This document shows, one piece after another, positions 1-11,999 of a DNA stretch of 64,000 nt. Both the position numbers and the translations under genes were made by a program. Origin of the DNA: Apteryx mantelli (Eukaryota > Chordata > Aves > Apterygiformes > Apterygidae); NCBI RefSeq assembly GCF_036417845.1, contig NC_089981.1, forward strand, positions 20,046,001-20,110,000. The letters run 5' to 3'. The notes under the pieces are model-generated. The model was given only the letters and a program-made list of their open reading frames with translations. It made no database searches and was not told the origin of the DNA. How positions within the stretch are numbered: position 1 is the stretch's first letter; each line of letters opens with the position of its first letter.

Positions 1-1282
1 CAGCAGCTACAGTGCCTAAGCAGATCCCTCTCAAGGCTCCAGTTAAAACAAGGTCCTATCACAAAGCGGAAGGGCATCTTGGAACTTAAAGTTCTGGGGA
101 AAGGTGGCTGTGCTTTCAGGGTGGAAACTGGCCTCTCTTTATCTCTCTACAGACTAGGCAGAGTCTTTCCTTCTGCTCTTGTTTCCTTCATTAGAAGTGA
201 GATTCATGTCTCTTTGGACTACCACACTACAGGCAAGCTACAGCCAAAGTGGCCCTCTGGCTTTCCTGGCAGTGTAGAGGATTGGCTCTTCTGACCTGTC
301 ATGAACTATTTCTCTTAGATTAAGAAGCCTTCTCCTCTGAGGGTAGCTTGACTATGGGAGAGGTTTAAATGAAATGCTCAGGCTTTGAGGCTTGCTCTGT
401 AGATGTTGAAAAGGAGCCCAAGGCCAGCTGCCTCCCTGCACGCCATCGTGCACGCCAAACAACTCCCTCAGCTAGACGCTTTCACTTTTAACCTTTTGAC
501 GCAAGACCTTTTGACAAAGGTTGCCAAGGCGGGTAAATCTTAAGGCAAATCTCCCCTTAATCATTTCCTTTCCAGTTCAGGGGTTTGGTCTCTTTTGCAC
601 AGCTGATGTGAAAGTGCTCAAGCAGACATCTAAAATATCTGTTGCTACATTAGAAGTCCAGCACCAACTGTCATTAAATAATATAGATGGGATGAAACAT
701 ATCTAACTAGAAACTTCTGTGCTCAGTCAAGTGAGACTACTCTCAGCTTAATTACAGAAGGGCATACTACTTCTCTAGTAGCAGTAGTACCCTTCAAATG
801 CCCTTTCAGAGTACTAAGGCATGCCTTAAGCTGTCATTTTCATAGGCTTTAGGAAGGATTTTCCAATGGGTGACAAAATGCCTACATGTTCCTCCAACGC
901 AGGGCATGATACAATGCTTGCCTTACACTTCCACTAACCTCTTCATTGCAAAGCTCTCCCCTTACCTGAGGAGGTGCTTGCTAAAATAAATTGGAGTCGG
1001 GCACTTCTGCAGGGCAATTCATCCCCTCCAAAGAAAGCTCTTAGCCATTTGGGGTAAATCATCACCTGTAGCTGCTCACTTCCTGCCTTTAAAGGGAAAG
1101 TAGACACCCGTGTAGAGCTAAACTTACAAAGGTTGGATGCCCAAGAGTCAGTGAAGATTCCGCACAGGACAGAGACCTGCACATAGGGCAAAGAAGGAGT
1201 GATCTAGGATATCACTGAGTGCATATAACCATTGAAACAAGAGTGCTGCTGAAGAATACCTAGTGAGAACGGGTGGCCTTCA
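1..1282. other. Non-coding start of the duplicon
   Basis: No gene seen. Repeated almost base for base at 14626-15899. By analogy with 14229-14625 this stretch should lie just upstream of a minus-strand B-type OR beyond the left edge. Bases 1-47 are identical to 63954-64000. Confidence 0.7.
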
Positions 1283-1825
1283 TCACAGAATCACAGACTG
1301 GTGGAGGTTGGAGGGGACCTCTGGAGATCATCTAGTCCAACGCCCCTGCTCAAGCAGGGTCACCTAGAGCACGTTGCACAGGATCGCGTCCAGGCGGCTT
1401 TTGAATATCTCCAGAGAAGGAGACTCCACAACCTCTCTGGGCAACCTGTTCCAGGGCTCTGTCACCCTCACAGTGAAGAAGTTTTTTCTCACGGTCAGAT
1501 GGAACTTCCTGTGTTTCAGTTTGTGCCCGTTGCCTCTTGTCCTGTCGCTGGGCACCACTGAAAACAGTCTGGCCCCATCGTCTTGACACCCTCCCTTAAG
1601 ATATTTGTATACCTTGATAAGATCCCCTCTCAGTCTTCTCTTCTCCAGGCTGAGCAGGCCCAGCTCTCGCAGCCTTTTCTCCTAAGAGAGAAGCTCCAGT
1701 CCCCCCCTAATGATCTTCATAGCCCTTTGCTGGACTCTCTCTGATACTTCCATGTCTCTCTTCTACTAAGGAGCCCAGAAATGGACACAGTACTCCAGAA
1801 GTTATACCACGTGAGCCTCAAGTGA
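1283..1825 (-). mobile_element. CR1 LINE, 5'-truncated
   Basis: On the plus strand it opens with the reverse complement of the CR1 3' tail (two copies of an 8-base unit, cacagaat) and then the avian CR1 3' signature gacctctggagatcatct. Going 5' on the minus strand, the reading frame at 1364-1558 gives the C-terminal end of CR1 ORF2, with key text [14 protein letters not shown]. The element stops near 1825, so only the 3' end is left, as is usual for CR1. An allelic-looking copy sits at 15901-16441, so insertion predates the duplication. Confidence 0.93.
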
Positions 1826-1857
1826 AGGTCCTGAAAAAGATAAGGACAACTTAATTT

Positions 1858-1872
1858 GGGGGGGGGGGGGGG
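1858..1872. repeat. Poly(G) run of 15
   Basis: Fifteen consecutive G directly after the 5' end of the CR1 fragment. In copy 2 the equivalent place (about 16476) has only seven G interrupted by T, so this run has changed length since duplication. It is a likely sequencing or polymerase slippage point. Confidence 0.9.
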
Positions 1873-4800
1873 AGGAAACAGGAGGATGGAGCAGCCATGA
1901 GTGACAGAAAGCTACATTCTCTTTTGCACCTTCCTGCTGGGGTCCAGGATTGTCTGCACTGCCTACAGGAGCACTGGTCATGGCCAGCTACCTGCAGCAG
2001 AGCTGCCGGCAAAGCCCCGTTTCACCATGCATGCCGGGGCTCTGGAGCCCAGCCAACTATCCCCTGGGTGTCAGCAACATCCTGAGGAGGCCAAGGCAGA
2101 AGCTTTTCCTGGGCAGATGTGCTCATTCCTTGCCTGACACAGCTACCTGCCCAAGCAAGTGGGGAGTATGGGCTCAAACTCTCCTTCTAGCAAGTTCCTC
2201 TGCTGTTCCTCCCAAGCCCATCTGGACTTGTTTCCATAATGCAGGAACAATACAGATGTGAGGCGAGCTTGGACCTGACAACAGCCTGGGACCCACTCTT
2301 GAAACACCACCAGGACCCAGCAGAGCTGTGTCCAAGTGTGCCCTGGATGTCGGTGTGCTCTCTGCTTCCCGGTACTTTGTCCCCTGGACTCCGGGTAGCA
2401 CTGGTGGGGAAGATGCTCTTCTACAGACATGTCATCCCGTGGTGAAAAGTAAGTGTAACCAACCCAGGGATGGTTGTGTGTTTGGGTGAGGCAAGGGGGA
2501 CCTGCTAGGTTTGGGGTATCCTGTCTCATCGGTCCCCCAAATCCCTTCTTGCACATTACAGTAGGCGTGCTTGTTCTCTCATTCATTTGTGCATCTCTCC
2601 TCCTGCAGCTCCTGGTGGGATGCAGTGAAGTATACCTGAGGAGTATGTTTGCATACTGTGCCTTTTGTCAGTACATACTCTGTTTTTGAGATCCCCATGA
2701 TTAAGGGAATGGTGCTCAGGGGCAGGCATTGACACCTGAACAGGCATTTCCAACAATTATGATCCAAAATCACCCCACCCACAGGACCTCATCCTCTTAA
2801 CATACATTAGTCTTCCACAGTTTTCAGCAGAACCTGAAATCTCCAACTGTCGTGCCTCTTACCTGGATACAGACAAACTGTAATGATTCAGACAAACTTT
2901 CAAAAGTGAATAATAATGGTGAGGTATTTGGCCAGCGTTCGTTTTGAAAGCGTGCCACAGGCAAGACAAGCTGACAAAAAAAATTTTCCTACCTTACATT
3001 GGCGTTCCTGCAGTTCTTCACAGTTCTCCTCCATCCCAGTGAAACTACAGGCAGGTAGGATCATCAGCCAGGTGCTGAGAGAGGATTTTGTCCAGGCACA
3101 AAGTTATCCAGTTCTTCTCAGAGACATATGAGGACACTCAACACATCACCATCCAGCATCTCTTTGTCTTGGAAATTCACTCACGTTTGCTCCGTTCAGT
3201 GGTCTCCCCGAGCTATTGGCAGACCCCCACTCAGTGAGGACTGAGCGGAAGTCCAAATATAGGCTCTGTCGGTCTCTGTGAAACCAGAATGATGTCCCAC
3301 TCATCCCATACTCATGGGATAAGTTATCAGAGGTTCTCCAGGGCACCTGGTAAACAGAGCGAGCTTCCCCTGAGGACCTGGGCTTGCATCATGCAGAGAT
3401 TTCTCTCTGCAGCTAATGTTTTGGCAAATCCCCCAAACATATCAGAAATAATGCCTGCAGACGATAAGTCATTATACTGATGCACTTAACTTTGCAGGGA
3501 AGAACTAAACACGAGACAATGCATTTCTGTGGAAGGATGTAAATCAGAAGAACAACTTCTTCCTGTGTTTCTGGAGAAACACATACAAGTAACTTCTTAC
3601 TGCTGGCTCAATTGAAGGAAATCTGTTCGTCTCTGTCATGGCCAGTCACGTTAAATTTACTTTTATTTGTGTAATATTTTTGCTTGAATTGAACATGCAT
3701 CTGTTAAAGCACAGCAAAATACAGAAATCAGTCTGCTACCATTCTCCCTTCTCCAGTTTGAAGACAACTTGCAGTTTCATATTGCCCTTTCTCATACGAT
3801 TGTGCAGCAGGTTTTTCCTCGGGTGGGGTGCCATATCAGCTTCTTTACTTAGTCTTTTCAAGGACTCAGGCTAGCTTTGGACACCTCTGCAGGACATATC
3901 ACTCATCAGAAGCACCTGTTTCTCACTGTACAGGATTAAGGACACCTGGACAACAAGGCCAGACCTACAGAAACAACTTTTCAACACCTGCAGTTAGGCG
4001 GGTGAATCCCAACCAGGACACTCTTTTACCAAGTCTCTGAGTTCACACTCAGTGAGTTTACATCTGTTGTTACTAAGTCTTTCTTTCTGGGATTTACCTC
4101 CAACTCTGGAGGTAACACCTACCTCTGGGCTAGTTTACCTGAGCTTCTCTCTGCTCACAAATGCATTCATTTCTAAGAGGATCAAGCTTGGCTTCCCCCA
4201 CAGCACCTCACGCTCCACAGTTTGTCCAGTTCTGATAGTCCAACCTGTGGAGAACATAGAGGGCAAAATGGAGATATGTGTTCTCTCCAGAAGCAGTGTG
4301 CCCCAGCCCAGCTCAGGGGCTAAGGACTCCCTTAATGCACCATGACCAGTGGAGCACCTCTGGCCATGGGAGCCACCTGATCACTGCTCCGGGGCCCGGG
4401 GGCAGCCCCACACCAGAGCCCTATCGGAGCTGGAGAACCGGGTGCCAAGCACACAGCCCTTCATCTCCTCTGGGGCTGCTCCCCACAAGATGCTCTTGGC
4501 CATGGGAGACCACTTTCATCCTCCAAGCAGATCGCTGCCTTCTGCAACCTTTCTTCTGATGGATGCCAATGCAGGGCTGGCTGTACAGCCCTGCCAGCGT
4601 CACAAGTGGCATTTCAGCTAGTGCTTTTCTTCTGCAGCATTCCTTCCTTCCTTCCTTCCTTCCTTCCTTTTCTGAGTGCCTGTGGCCTCAGTGTGGGAAG
4701 CAGGGCAGATATGTAACCCTCAGCTCAGCTGAGGAGGACTCTCAGGCAGTATGCTTTGGCTCCCTGGTGGCAGTGATACACTTGCAGGTGGGAATGGACA

Positions 4801-5090
4801 GTGGCTGCAAACAGCTGGGGAAAGGATGCATATGAGTTGCCTGAGAGCACCTGTGAAAGAAAAGCCTTGTCCAACCTAAAACATGCCATGTGCCACCATT
4901 AAGACATGTTCAGGAGCTGCTCTGCTGCACTCATGCCACTAGAGAGCAGTGGTGGTACTTTAAGGATGCTTAGAAAATCCCAGGACGTCTCATTCAACAT
5001 GTTGGCTAGTTTAGCATTACTGTCTCCACATCACACACTATCCATGGAGCCTGCACAAAGGTCCTGGCTCTTCAGCCCCTTCGTAGGTGA
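1873..5090. other. Non-coding duplicon body
   Basis: No recognisable gene. Open frames up to 147 codons occur on both strands but overlap each other and show no known domain. Bases 4161-4856 are absent from copy 2. Copy 2 in turn has about 270 extra bases at the point equivalent to about 2975. Confidence 0.6.
4641..4670. repeat. (TTCC)n microsatellite
   Basis: Seven or so tandem TTCC units. It lies within the 696-base segment missing from copy 2, so there is no counterpart to compare. Confidence 0.9.
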
Positions 5091-5985
5091 TCACTGAATC
5101 AGACTAATCACGGACTCGGGTGGGAAGGGACCTCAGGAGGCCTCTAGTCCAACCTCCTCCTTAATGCAGGTTCAACACTGAATTCATGTCACATTGCACA
5201 GGGCCTTCTCCAGTCAAGGCTTGAAAAATCTCCAAGGATGGAGGCTGCACAGCCTTGCTGGACCCTCTTCCAGTGCCCGACTGTCCTCTGGGGGGAAAAC
5301 GGTCTTCTATCCAATCATACCTCCCCATTTCGGTTTATGACCACTGTCCCTCATCTCTCTGCTGTGCGCCTCAGCAGAGTCTGGCTTTGGCTTCTTGATA
5401 ACCTGCATGTAGGCACTGTGAGGCTGCTCTTAGGTCCTCCCAAGGCCTTCTGGTCTCCAGGCTAGTGTAAGTACTTTTCCCTCAGCTTCTTCTCACAGGT
5501 GGCCCCCAACTGTCTTGGTGTCCCTGCTAGACTTGCTCGGGTTTGTTGACAACGTTCTTGCTGTGGGAGGCCAAACCTGGAGGGGGTACCCAAACATGGC
5601 CTAAGAAGTGCCAAGTAAAGGGGGATAAGCACAGCCCTCCACATCCTGGCTGTGCTCCTGTGCACGTGGCCTAGGATGCTCTAGGCTCCACTCGCTGCCA
5701 GGGCACACTGCTGGCTCAGGCTTGCCTGCCAGGACTGCAGGTCTCCCAGCAGAGATGCTCCCCAGCGCACACCAGTCTGTCACAGGCACAGCACTTATCA
5801 TTTGTCCCCGCTGAAGTTCATGAGGTTCCTGGCGGCCCATTCCCCCAGCCTGCCCAGGTCCCTCTGCACAGCCACCCTGCCCACAAGCATATCAGCTGGT
5901 CCAGCCCCACAGTTTGGCATCACCCACACACTTGACGAGGGTGCACTCCATCTCCTCCATGCATTAACAAAAACCTAAAACAGGA
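5091..5985 (-). mobile_element. CR1 LINE, older and more diverged copy
   Basis: The plus strand shows CR1 3'-end landmarks in reverse complement: tgggaagggacctcaggagg, then ctagtccaacctcctcctta, then internal landmarks such as agggcacactgctggctcag and gttcatgaggttcct followed by ccaggtccctctgcacagcc. This is the order expected for the CR1 3' UTR leading into the ORF2 reverse-transcriptase end. It is longer and more decayed than the CR1 at 1283. The copy-2 counterpart (19264-20081) lacks about 100 bases at the 5' side. Confidence 0.85.
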
Positions 5986-5989
5986 CAGC

Positions 5990-6360
5990 TCCAGGACAAA
6001 GCTTCAGGAAGCAGCGAGGGCCAGCTGGGACCTCAGCACAGGCAGGACCCTCCCCATGGGGACACAGACCCACAGGCACAGACCCAGCAGGCAGAGCCTG
6101 GGGCTGGCAACAGGCTCCCTTGACAGCCCCAGGCACGGCAAGCAAGGAGCCAGGTCTGGGGCCCATCCAGAGGCGACCTATGGTGCAGGTCTGAGGTCCA
6201 CCCAGGAGGCAGAGACCAGGCTGGAGACAAGCACACCTACAGCATAGCTCAGGAAGAGGCTGAAGGCCCTGGGCTGAGCTTAAACAGGGCTCCTGGGCCA
6301 TGGGCAGGGTGGTGTGAGTGGGGCTCCAGGTGAGGCTCCTCAGGGCTATTATGCCCCCTT
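5990..6360. repeat. Unclassified interspersed repeat R, copy a (duplicon 1)
   Basis: Homologous to 40925-41390 and, more distantly, to about 9800-10255, positions that are not equivalent within the duplicon, so this is a dispersed family. Shared landmarks in order are cagccccaggcac, caggtctgaggtcca, ctcaggaag with aggccctgggctgagctta, and gctcctgggcc. A TATA-like core (ttaaacaggg here, taaataggg in sister copies) with no coding potential would fit a solo LTR, but I could not identify the ends or name the family. Confidence 0.6.
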
Positions 6361-8342
6361 GCTGCCCTCAGGGCACTAAAATGCACAATGAATGCCATCC
6401 CAGGAGGGATAGAGAAGGCATTAAACAGGAACATTTTGACCAGTTCAGAAAGCAATGTTTTTTGTCGGACGTGGAAGTATACCATCTTGGCACATACACT
6501 TGGACCTTTTCATCTGCATTATGAAAAGGCACCTTTCATTTAAAGATTGATCTTTATTTTAACTGGCTTAAGTAAATTGCAAACAAATAAACTTCATGCT
6601 GCGTCCAATAGAAATGCACTTTTCAGTCTTTCTTCTGTATTCCGCGCGCACACACACACACACGCATATATATATACATATAAAGAGAGGCAAATGTACA
6701 TATGTATATGTGTACAGATGGAAAGGAACCAAGTCTCTAGCATTCTTCCCACCACCCTGAGGATAACCTAAGGCAGAACAGACCTTGCAATCAAAACTGA
6801 GGTCGCTGGGACACTTGCAAAGCAGAGGTATTGGTCCAGCATCACAGAGTCCACCATTCCCCAGCAATGTGCTCCTCTATCACACAGAAGTGAAAACAAG
6901 GCGATAATCATGTCCCCGAGCACAGTAAGCTTAACTGAAAGGACCATCCTTTCAAAACACACAGGAACCTTTTTGGTTTTGTTTTTTTTAAAGCAATGCA
7001 TAGTGCCAGGATAACTCTCTTCTCCCAGGGAGAGGATTTGGGACAAAAGAGGTTCCTCGTGGTCAGAGGACAGTGGGGCAAGCAGACCAAAAGGACTTTG
7101 GGTTTCCATGAGAAATCGCGCCAGTGAAAAGCTGAAGCTCAGGGTAGCTCTGCAGCTGCTTGGCCCAGCACGTGTTTGATGGGGTGCCTCACCCTGCGCA
7201 ACAGGCAGGGTAAGGCAACACTGAAGCTGCCCACTCAAAGGAAGAGAAGGCAGAAATTCTACTCCTACTCTTGATTTCTTATTCCAAATGGCAAGGAGGG
7301 CTTCATCGCCTGTAACAGGGAAGCTCCCAACTGGTGATCAGCCTGTGACTGTGCAGCGATGTTGCTGGGGCAGCTGGCTGAGCCCTCAAGCCGCAGGAGA
7401 GCATCTGCCAGGCTGCACTGGTCCTAGGTCAGGGGATGGCTTGGGTGATCTCTCAAGGTCTCCACTAGCACAGATTTTCTAAACTGTAAGTTGAGACCGA
7501 TTGCGAACTCACAAGGAACAACATGAATAACCGCGAGCCTTGAGTTGGGACTGCCATCTTCCCCGCTCTCGCCTGGAAAGAGCACAGTGATGGACACCAA
7601 AGGCTCCAGTCCTGAAAGCTTTTCTCTGTAGGAGTGCAAAGATACCGATGTGGAACAAGCAAACTAGGTGGCTGGGGCAGTCGAGCCGCGCTGGGTGAGG
7701 GAGGGCTTGAACACACCTTTAGCGCCCATCACAGCAGTCTTGCAGGGCAAACGCCTTCTACCAGCCCACGTCTCCACTCCAGGTAGATTTCACACCTTCT
7801 TGGAGTCCACAGATCCCTCAGGCTCTCCAGAGACCTTGGAAAGGCTTCCTCTTTTCCTGGAGCTTCAAGTCTGCTTCCCTGCCACCCCCCAGCCAGCTCC
7901 CCCTGAGCCAGCTGTCTCCCCAGTCCCTCCCAGAGCCAGCAGCCCCCCTTCCTTCCTCCAGAGCCTCTCCCCGGGCAGGCGGGCACCTCTCTCCCCAATA
8001 TATGACCTTTTTCTAAACATCATTTATTGGTTCTGGACACCATCTGACAAGGAGACATTTTGACCACCCAGCACAGCATAGCTGATTTGAACTCTGCAGT
8101 AAGAAAGGAAGTGGCAAGCAACTAATGCCTGAACGGAGCTGGATTAGCTCCTGAAAAGAAGGATTTGCTAGAGCTGCCCACAAGGACTAAAGGTGATTCA
8201 GAAGTCTTTCCAGTCCTACATCACATTTCTACAGAAAAGCGATCGCCAGCCCCATGAGATTATCTCCTAGGACTACCAGGGCACGGCTACCGAGCTATCT
8301 AACTAACACTAGCCCCTCTCCTGGCTTTTTCTTTCTTCACTC
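6361..8342. other. Non-coding region upstream of OR pseudogene A1
   Basis: No gene recognised. A 131-codon frame at 7668-8063 is preserved in copy 2 (21387-21782), but this follows from overall identity of the duplicons and it resembles no known family. Bases 7172-7471 (300) are missing in copy 2. The junction there uses the pentamer AGCAC found at both ends. Confidence 0.6.
6649..6682. repeat. (CA)n(TA)n microsatellite
   Basis: A short CA tract followed by a TA tract. The copy-2 counterpart at 20695-20734 has a longer CA tract, so the locus has changed since duplication. Confidence 0.9.
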
Positions 8343-8344
8343 AG
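8343..8344 (+). other. Candidate 3' splice site before OR pseudogene A1
   Basis: A long pyrimidine tract (8326-8342) ends in CAG fourteen bases before the ATG at 8359. This fits the usual OR layout of one or more non-coding 5' exons spliced to a single coding exon. Confidence 0.65.
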
Positions 8345-8358
8345 GCTGGGAAGAAAGG

Positions 8359-8980
8359 ATGGTAGAAAACTGCACAGAAGCAATAGAGTTCACTCTTGAG
8401 GGTTTTTCAGACTGCCTGGAACTGCGGATTCCCCTTCTCTTGGTTTTCCTGGTGAGCTACGTCATCACATTAGTGGGGAAGCTTGGGATGATCTTTCTAA
8501 TTGGGGTTGACCCTCAACTTCACACCCCCACGTACTTCTTCCTCAGTCACCTGTCCCTTGTAGACCTCTGCTGCTCCTCCGTGGTCACCCCCCAGGTGCT
8601 GGCCAATTTCTTTGCTCAGCAGAAAGCCATTTCACTTCTGCAGTGAGCCACACACATGTGGTTCTTCAGCCTCTTTGTGCCTGCCAAGTGTCACCTCCTG
8701 GCAGCAATGGCCTAGGACCGCTACGTGGCCATTTCCAAACCGCTGCTCTACGCTGTCATCATGTACCCAAAATCTGTGCCCGGCTGATAGCTGGCCCTTA
8801 CATGGTGGGGATCGTGAATGCCGTGACACATAGCAGCCTTGCTTCCAGCTACGCTTCTGCAAGCCCAGTGTGATCAATCACTTCTTCTGCGATATCCCCA
8901 CAGTGATCCCCTGCTCCTCCTCACACACACGCACCAACAAGCTGGTGCTTTTCACCCTGTCCTTCGCACTTATGTACTGG
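8359..8980 (+). pseudogene. Olfactory receptor pseudogene A1 (class II)
   Basis: The first 95 codons read as a normal OR: N-glycosylation site NCT at residues 4-6, TM1 with GKLGM in place of the usual GNLGM, and [13 protein letters not shown] at the start of TM2. An in-frame TGA at 8644-8646 stops it before TM3. A second in-frame stop (TAG, 8713-8715) replaces the first Tyr of [10 protein letters not shown] one-base loss relative to A2 near 8768 and a further frame change near 8840 follow. Homology ends in TM5 at about 8980, so TM6 and TM7 are missing. Both stops are shared with A2 (22036-22681), so the gene was dead before the duplication. It faces tail to tail with B1. The family is probably in the 5/8/9 group. 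The frame is open 35 codons upstream of the ATG, but that stretch precedes the likely splice site and is not receptor-like. Confidence 0.93.
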
Positions 8981-9799
8981 AGAAACCCACATCTCCCACA
9001 GACTCCCCTGGAACAGTCAAAGCCCCTAGGATAGATGAGGCCTTTAGCAGCTATGTACAAAGACAAACGCAAAATTATTTCATACACGGTAAGGCAGAAA
9101 AGGGGGAGCACAGCCAGAGCTAGACACGAGTCTCTCCTCGACCAACCCAGGCTCCCACAATACCTAAAGGACTTCTCAAGTTTTTATTTGATTTTCTATG
9201 GAGTGAAAAACAGGCAAAGATTAAACATCCGATTAGTAAAAGCCAACAAATGCATATGAACTGTACGTGTAGTGAGAACCAGAGATGCCTTATTCTTTAA
9301 GGAGACCAAATGAGAGGCCTTGTCCACCAGCAGGCAGAGGGAAGAGTTGAAGCTTGACCCACTGGAAGCCCCTCGGCTGGCCTGAACTCCAAGCTCTCAT
9401 CACCTAGGCTACGCTAGGCTAGGTTAAATCTATTTCTGCCACAAATGACACTGCTCTGCTTCCCAAAACAAGCAGCTCACTCTGGGGGCCAGCCAGCCAG
9501 CCTTCCAGGAGTCATCAGCTTAACAAGCCCTTCTGGGCATTAGGAAGAAAGTCCCTAATGACCCTGAAACCTTCTTGGAGAGCTCATACTCACCTTACCT
9601 CATTCTTCCTAACAAGCCACTGCGGGACAACCTCAGAGAGACTATCAAGAAGGAAACTTTCTTCTTTGTTAATGGCAACAAGCACTTCTAAAGCTGTTTG
9701 GTTTGTCACAACTACCTCGGCCCTGAAGCCTGTGGTTAGGGAGCTTACGGGTCAGTACGTTGGCCTATGCCTCCCCAGTCCTCCACTCCATTGGTACGG
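8981..9799. other. Non-coding region 3' of A1
   Basis: Begins exactly where OR homology stops (gagaaacccaca). No gene recognised. The sequence is repeated at 22682-23520 and 53452-54290. Confidence 0.6.
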
Positions 9800-10255
9800 A
9801 GGTTGCACCAGAGGTCCAAGTCCATGCAGCTTGCCACCAGCAGCTGAGAAGGCAGCTTCCCCTGGCCACCAAGGGTTGGCAGAAGTCACTTAGCACCTTG
9901 CAGCAGGAGCTTGGGGCCTCACAGGGGCTGCAGCATGGAGAGCTAGAAAACTCAGCATGAAGGAGACCCCCAACACACTAGAAGCAAGCATCAGGGGCCA
10001 GTAATAGGGCCCATCAGCAGCCCCAGGCACCACAAGTGAAGAAGCAGGTCCGGAGTCCATCCAGGGCCTCCCATCAGGAGCAAAAGGAGACCAGGCAGGT
10101 CCAGAGAGCAGCCACAATGTATGTTCCAAGGGTCCATCTAGGAGGACAACTACCTACAGTGCAGGTCTGAGGTCCATCCAAGAGACAAGAGAGGAGCCAG
10201 TCGCGCCTACAATACATCTCAGAGAAGGGCTGAAACCCCTGGCCTGAGCTTAAAG
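9800..10255. repeat. Unclassified interspersed repeat R, copy b (duplicon 1, truncated)
   Basis: Shares cagccccaggcac, gtgcaggtctgaggtcc, ctcagagaagggctgaaacccc and the gagcttaaa core with the other R copies. It ends abruptly at 10254, where about 420 bases present in copies 2 and 3 are missing, so the right end of R is lost here. The left limit is uncertain. Confidence 0.55.
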
Positions 10256-11999
10256 GAGCTGCTAGTCCTAGTGAATTCAGCTATTCATGCAGGCCCACAT
10301 CTTGGCAGCCTTCAGGGAGTCGCTAACCTCCCACCTCAGACTCAAAGGGGACATTAGCACCTGGTTTCTCTTAGAGAACTTCATGGCATTGCACCGTCTG
10401 CCTGAGTCACCAGACACTGTGTAGCCCCTTCAAGCTGGGTCATCAGGCCCTACCCAGATGGCAAGGTAGCACGTGTCCAGCTGAGGCACACGCTTGGTGC
10501 ACGGGCAGCGCTGCCTGGGACAGGCGACATTCCCCTGTCCGCAAGGGCAGGGGCTGCCAGCGATGCCTCTGTCGGCCTCGGCATGGATGCAGGTGAGCCC
10601 TCAAGCTCTGCCGGGGTAATGGGGACCAGTTCCCCCAGCAGCTGCATGCGGAGGGCCCGCCAGCATTCAGGACACCCAGGTTGGCACCTGAGTCCAGAGT
10701 GATGCCTGCACCACCACAGCCAAGGGACGGAGAAGGAAAAGGGAAGTGGTGTGAGCCTTGCAGGGTGACAAACAACCGTCCCCTCAGTCTCTCTGCTGGA
10801 CAATTTTAAAAAGCCTTGATTTCCTTGGTGGTGATATTTCCAGCTCTGTGTTCTGTAGCAGGGCTGTATGGCGCATGCTCCAGGACCACTCCGCAATGTG
10901 ATCCAGAGCTAACCAGCGTGGGCATGGGGAGAGTCAAGAAACACAGAGCACAAGGCAGGGACCTGCACCCCAAGGGGCTCTCAAAGAAGCCACGCACAAG
11001 AAGGTGCTGGGCAGGAAGATGGCAAGTGAAAGTCAGCATACCTATAGAGAAAGCGGGGCACAGGAGGAAATAAAGATCATTAACTTCAGCTCAGAACCCC
11101 TTTTTTTGTACTCGGCCACGGTTTCATATCCCGTGCTGAGCGCAGGAAATGGAAAAAGTGCCTCTGGCCCTCAGTATAATCTAGAGAAGAAAACTTACTT
11201 TAAGGGAAGACTCAGAATATGAATTTGAAGGGCTCATTTAACGTGTTCTTTATACATACAGAAGAGTATAGTCTGTCCAAGGATATGAAGTTATACCTTT
11301 AATATCCTAGGAGGGTAGTGGTGGTCAACAAATCAGGTAGCACAACACTTCATGATTCAGCCTCAAACTATTCAGATATAGAAATGTAACATAAGTTTGT
11401 TCATCATTCACTGAGGTTTACATTTTCTCCCGACTTTTAAAATAGTCTTCATTGAACACTGTACATTCAAACTCCCGTTCACTCAGCATAGGCATTCTGG
11501 AAACGTGGTGAGACTGCTTGACAAAAATGGAAAATAGAAACAAATAGTTTTGGCTAACAGAAAAAGGAGATGGTGCGAAGCAGCTGAAAAAGCTTTGAGG
11601 GGAATTTCAACGTTCCTATACTTTAAGAGGGCCTGTGAGAAGACATTTCACTCATAAAGCCTGTGTTCCTGGAGGACTCTCTTTTATTTTTTCCTGCTCT
11701 TATAATCTCCTCCAATTCATTTCACCATTTTCTTCTCTTACTGCCCCTCTATCCTTTGGATTGACTATGTTACGCACTGTTCTCTGCTGTTGCCACACAT
11801 GTGCGTACCTGCCAGCATGTGATGCCCTCTCCTCTCCCATCGGTGTTGTGACCTCCTGGTGCTATACTAGAAACACTATCATTGCAGATTACTGGGGAAG
11901 TGGTCAGTGTAGGTGTTCACTAGCATGGTCAAGGGGAATACAAATCTTCCTTAGTTGCTAGGATAATGAGTCTCTTCCTTTCAGCTCTGTCATTAAGAG
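10256..11999. other. Non-coding region between R and CR1
   Basis: No gene recognised. A 148-codon minus-strand frame (10450-10896) recurs in copy 2 but is broken in copy 3 and resembles no known protein. Bases from about 11664 up to 12497 in the CR1 are absent from copies 2 and 3. Confidence 0.6.

Noticed and set aside
7668-8063. 131-codon frame preserved in copies 1 and 2 (also 21387-21782)
   Set aside because: Its preservation follows from the high identity of the whole unit; the composition is low-complexity (Pro, Ser rich) and no family is recognised.
8254-8358. Upstream Met extending OR pseudogene A1 by 35 codons
   Set aside because: It precedes the likely splice acceptor at 8343-8344 and is not receptor-like; the same holds for upstream extensions of C and B4.
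10450-10896. 148-codon minus-strand frame, also at 24568-25014
   Set aside because: Interrupted in copy 3, no start context or domain, opposite frames equally open.
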